From assembly GCA_011524425.1 (NCBI GenBank), contig WTKI01000302.1:1-11321 (forward strand): DNA of 11,321 nucleotides, read 5' to 3'. Every line of letters begins with the position of its first letter. The stretch's first letter is position 1. The position numbers and the translations under genes are program-made. Under the pieces are notes generated by a model that saw only the letters and a list, made by a program, of their open reading frames with translations, did no database searches and was not told the DNA's origin. The stretch is from Altererythrobacter sp. (GTDB lineage Bacteria; Pseudomonadota; Alphaproteobacteria; Sphingomonadales; Sphingomonadaceae). Shown in pieces: positions 9,261 to 11,321 of this stretch.

Positions 9261-11003
9261 ATGAAGCTGCCTATGAAAATTCTATACGCTTTAGCGGCTC
9301 TGTCCGCACTGTCTGCCTGTGCTACACCGCTTGCGCCGGAACCCGTTCAGTCTCAGCCCGCTGCTGCGCCGTTTGAGCTGCGCGTGATCGGCCTCAATGA
9401 TTTTCATGGCAATATTGAGCCCGTTTCCCGCGCGCGGATCGCACAAACGGGCCAAGAGCCGGACCGGATTCTGGCTGGCGGTGCGGCCTATCTCGCAACC
9501 GCAGTGAGCAAAGCACGCCAGCAATCGGAACATTCGCTGGTTATTGCCGCCGGAGACCTCATCGGTGCAAGCCCGCTGGCCAGCGCCTATTTTCTCGACG
9601 AGCCTGCAATTGGCGCGATGAACCGCATTGGACTGGATTTCAATGCAGTCGGCAATCACGAATTTGACCGCGGCTGGCGCGAACTTATGCGCATCCAGCA
9701 AGGCGGCTGCGAAAAGCACACCTTGCGTGAGCCATGCGGGGTCGAAAAACCTTATCCAGGGGCGGATTTTGAATTCCTTGCCGCCAATGTCATCATGCCC
9801 GACGGCACCACTTTGTTTCCAGCCTATGGGACGCGAACCTATGGCGAGGGCGCAAGCGAAGTAACCGTTGGCATTATCGGCCTGACGCTCGAAGGAACGC
9901 CGGCGCTCGTCGAGCCATCAGGCATCGAAGGTTTGAGCTTCACACCTGAAGCCAGCGCGATCAACGCTGCGGTCAATGTCCTTGCAGAGCAAGGCGTCGA
10001 AGCCATCATCGTCTCGATCCATGAAGGGCTGTTCACGCAAGTCGGTTATAATGACAAGAGCTGCAGCGGCGTATCGGGACCCTTGGTCGACATCCTCAAA
10101 CAGGTCGATCCGCGCGTTGATCTGGTCATATCCGGCCACACTCACCGCGCGTATGTCTGTGACTTTACCGACATTGATACTGATAGGCGTTTCTGGGTTG
10201 TAAGCGCCGCCTCGGCAGGAACATTGTTCACTGACATCACGCTGGAACTAGACCCCGCGACGGGCGATGCACGAGTGATGTCGGCTGACAATAAGGTAGT
10301 GCAAGTGGCGCATGAGGCCGCTAACCCTGCCTATGGTCAATACCAAGCCGACGAGGAAGTTGCAGCCTATGTCGCAATGTATGTCGAAGCGTCGCGCGAA
10401 GCAGCCGACCGGCCTGTCGGCAAAGTAGCCTTTCCAGAAGGCACGTCAGATCCCTCGGCACGAGATAGCGTGCTGGGCAATGCGATCGCTGATGCCCAAT
10501 TGTTCGCAACCCGCGATGCGGGTGCGCAATTTGCTTTCATGAACAATGGCGGAATCCGTTCCATCCTTGAACCGGATGCTGACGGGACCATCACCTATGG
10601 CGATATCTTCGCCATACAGCCGTTTGGCAATCAGCTGGTCACGCGCACATTTACAGGCGCTCAGATCCTCGCGGTGCTGGAGCAGCAATATGCTGACGCA
10701 GAAAGAGTTGTCGGCCTGCAAGTCTCGGAAGGTTTCAGCGTCCGCTATGATATGAGCATGCCAGAAGGTTCGCGCCTTCTAAGCGCAACCTATCTTGGCG
10801 AACCGGTCAAACCGGATGCAACCTATCGCGTCACCATCAACAGCTTCCTTGCCTCTGGCGGTGACGGCTTTGCTTTGTTCAAGGAAGGCACGGACAGCGT
10901 GGTCGGATCGGTCGATCTCGATGGGTTTGAGCTATGGCTTGCTCAGGCTGACATGACGCAATTGCCAGCCACCGGACGCATCGTTGAATTGACCGCCGAG
11001 TAA
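9261..11003 (+). CDS. Lipoprotein bifunctional metallophosphatase/5'-nucleotidase
   Basis: A 580-residue, two-domain enzyme of the UshA/CpdB/YfkN family that hydrolyses nucleotides (nucleoside 5'-monophosphates, cyclic nucleotides or UDP-sugars) outside the cytoplasm. A lipoprotein signal ends in lipobox LSAC with Cys20, so it is probably anchored to a membrane facing the periplasm. The calcineurin-like domain (about 38-350) has all dimetal motifs: NDFHG (Asp47, His49), GDLIG (Asp99), GNHEFD (Asn132, His133), SIHEG (His254) and SGHTH (His293, His295). The C-terminal nucleotidase domain (about 385-575) has NNGGIRS at 428-434 and the base-binding loop ASGGDGF at 531-537. Cysteines 150, 159, 268 and 300 could form periplasmic disulfides. 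A weak AGG lies 5 nt before ATG 9261; ATG 9273 is an alternative that keeps the lipobox. It lies 53 nt behind the protease gene. The likely role is phosphate or nucleoside scavenging; exact substrate preference is not readable. Confidence 0.93.
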   Translation: MKLPMKILYALAALSALSACATPLAPEPVQSQPAAAPFELRVIGLNDFHGNIEPVSRARIAQTGQEPDRILAGGAAYLATAVSKARQQSEHSLVIAAGDLIGASPLASAYFLDEPAIGAMNRIGLDFNAVGNHEFDRGWRELMRIQQGGCEKHTLREPCGVEKPYPGADFEFLAANVIMPDGTTLFPAYGTRTYGEGASEVTVGIIGLTLEGTPALVEPSGIEGLSFTPEASAINAAVNVLAEQGVEAIIVSIHEGLFTQVGYNDKSCSGVSGPLVDILKQVDPRVDLVISGHTHRAYVCDFTDIDTDRRFWVVSAASAGTLFTDITLELDPATGDARVMSADNKVVQVAHEAANPAYGQYQADEEVAAYVAMYVEASREAADRPVGKVAFPEGTSDPSARDSVLGNAIADAQLFATRDAGAQFAFMNNGGIRSILEPDADGTITYGDIFAIQPFGNQLVTRTFTGAQILAVLEQQYADAERVVGLQVSEGFSVRYDMSMPEGSRLLSATYLGEPVKPDATYRVTINSFLASGGDGFALFKEGTDSVVGSVDLDGFELWLAQADMTQLPATGRIVELTAE

Positions 11004-11006
11004 GCT

Positions 11007-11321
11007 TTAGCTGTCAGCCAGACGCAGCGTGTTGACGCCGCGCGCACCGCCATCTTCTGCTGAAAGCCCTGCAAAGATCGTATCGATGATCCGTGCGAGC
11101 TTATCTTCATGCAAGCGGTGCGCCATATTCCCTCGCAGCGCATCCGGCAGCGTGTAATTAATCACCATCTGATTGATCAGTGAAAGCGCCGCATCAATCT
11201 CCAGCCCTGCGAAATATCCTTCCGCCTGCGCTTCCGCGATAATCTGGCACAAATAGTGATCGGCCAGATCAACAAAGCTGCGCACATTATCAAACTGCGC
11301 TGCCCCAAGATCGCAAATCAA
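11007..11321 (-). CDS. TetR-like transcriptional regulator, C-terminal part (5' end beyond window)
   Basis: The last 104 codons of a gene entering from the right edge; the frame is open to the edge with no clear start. The sequence is predicted all-helical. It ends with KLARIIDTIFAGLSA and a short polar tail, like the C-terminal ligand-binding and dimerisation domains of TetR/AcrR regulators. The diagnostic N-terminal helix-turn-helix is outside the window, so the assignment is tentative and the ligand unknown. It converges on the nucleotidase gene; the two stop codons are only 3 nt apart and no intrinsic terminator is visible between them. Confidence 0.5.
   Translation of the reverse strand: MICDLGAAQFDNVRSFVDLADHYLCQIIAEAQAEGYFAGLEIDAALSLINQMVINYTLPDALRGNMAHRLHEDKLARIIDTIFAGLSAEDGGARGVNTLRLADS

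Overview
The window looks like chromosomal DNA of an alphaproteobacterium, most likely of the order Sphingomonadales (Erythrobacteraceae-like). This rests on the GuaA and GyrB protein sequences, a UrcA-type small secreted protein, moderate GC content and several genes without a recognisable Shine-Dalgarno (SD) sequence. It is an assignment from memory of these families, not from a search.

Left part (1-1988, minus strand): guaA (GMP synthase) is followed 10 nt downstream by the N-terminal 134 codons of a sulfotransferase-family gene that runs off the left edge. Middle (1989-3137): a short UrcA-family gene (plus strand) diverges from guaA. It has a hairpin that covers part of its ribosome binding site and a strong intrinsic terminator behind it. 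Next comes about 470 bp without a convincing normal gene. This stretch holds four consecutive stem-loops, three of them with C-rich loops of the CCUCUCCC type. It also holds a TATAAT-type promoter candidate and a well-marked 27-codon hydrophobic ORF. Then (3138-4685, minus strand) an acyl-CoA synthetase-like ANL-superfamily gene converges on that small ORF.

Right part (4686-11321): gyrB is divergent from the ANL gene. The 130-bp region between them appears to carry two divergent promoters, each placed so that the transcript would begin at or next to the start codon (leaderless mRNAs). Behind gyrB, on the same strand and closely spaced, come an AI-2E/PerM-family membrane transporter, an integral-membrane M50-type metalloprotease and, after 53 nt, a lipoprotein 5'-nucleotidase/cyclic phosphodiesterase. 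A TetR-like C-terminus enters from the right edge on the opposite strand, its stop codon 3 nt from that of the nucleotidase.

Most of the window is core housekeeping DNA. The part most likely to hold something undescribed is the gap at 2562-3137. The tandem hairpins there resemble, in architecture rather than exact sequence, the anti-SD-loop ('cuckoo'-type) small RNAs of Alphaproteobacteria, and they lie upstream of a possible microprotein gene.
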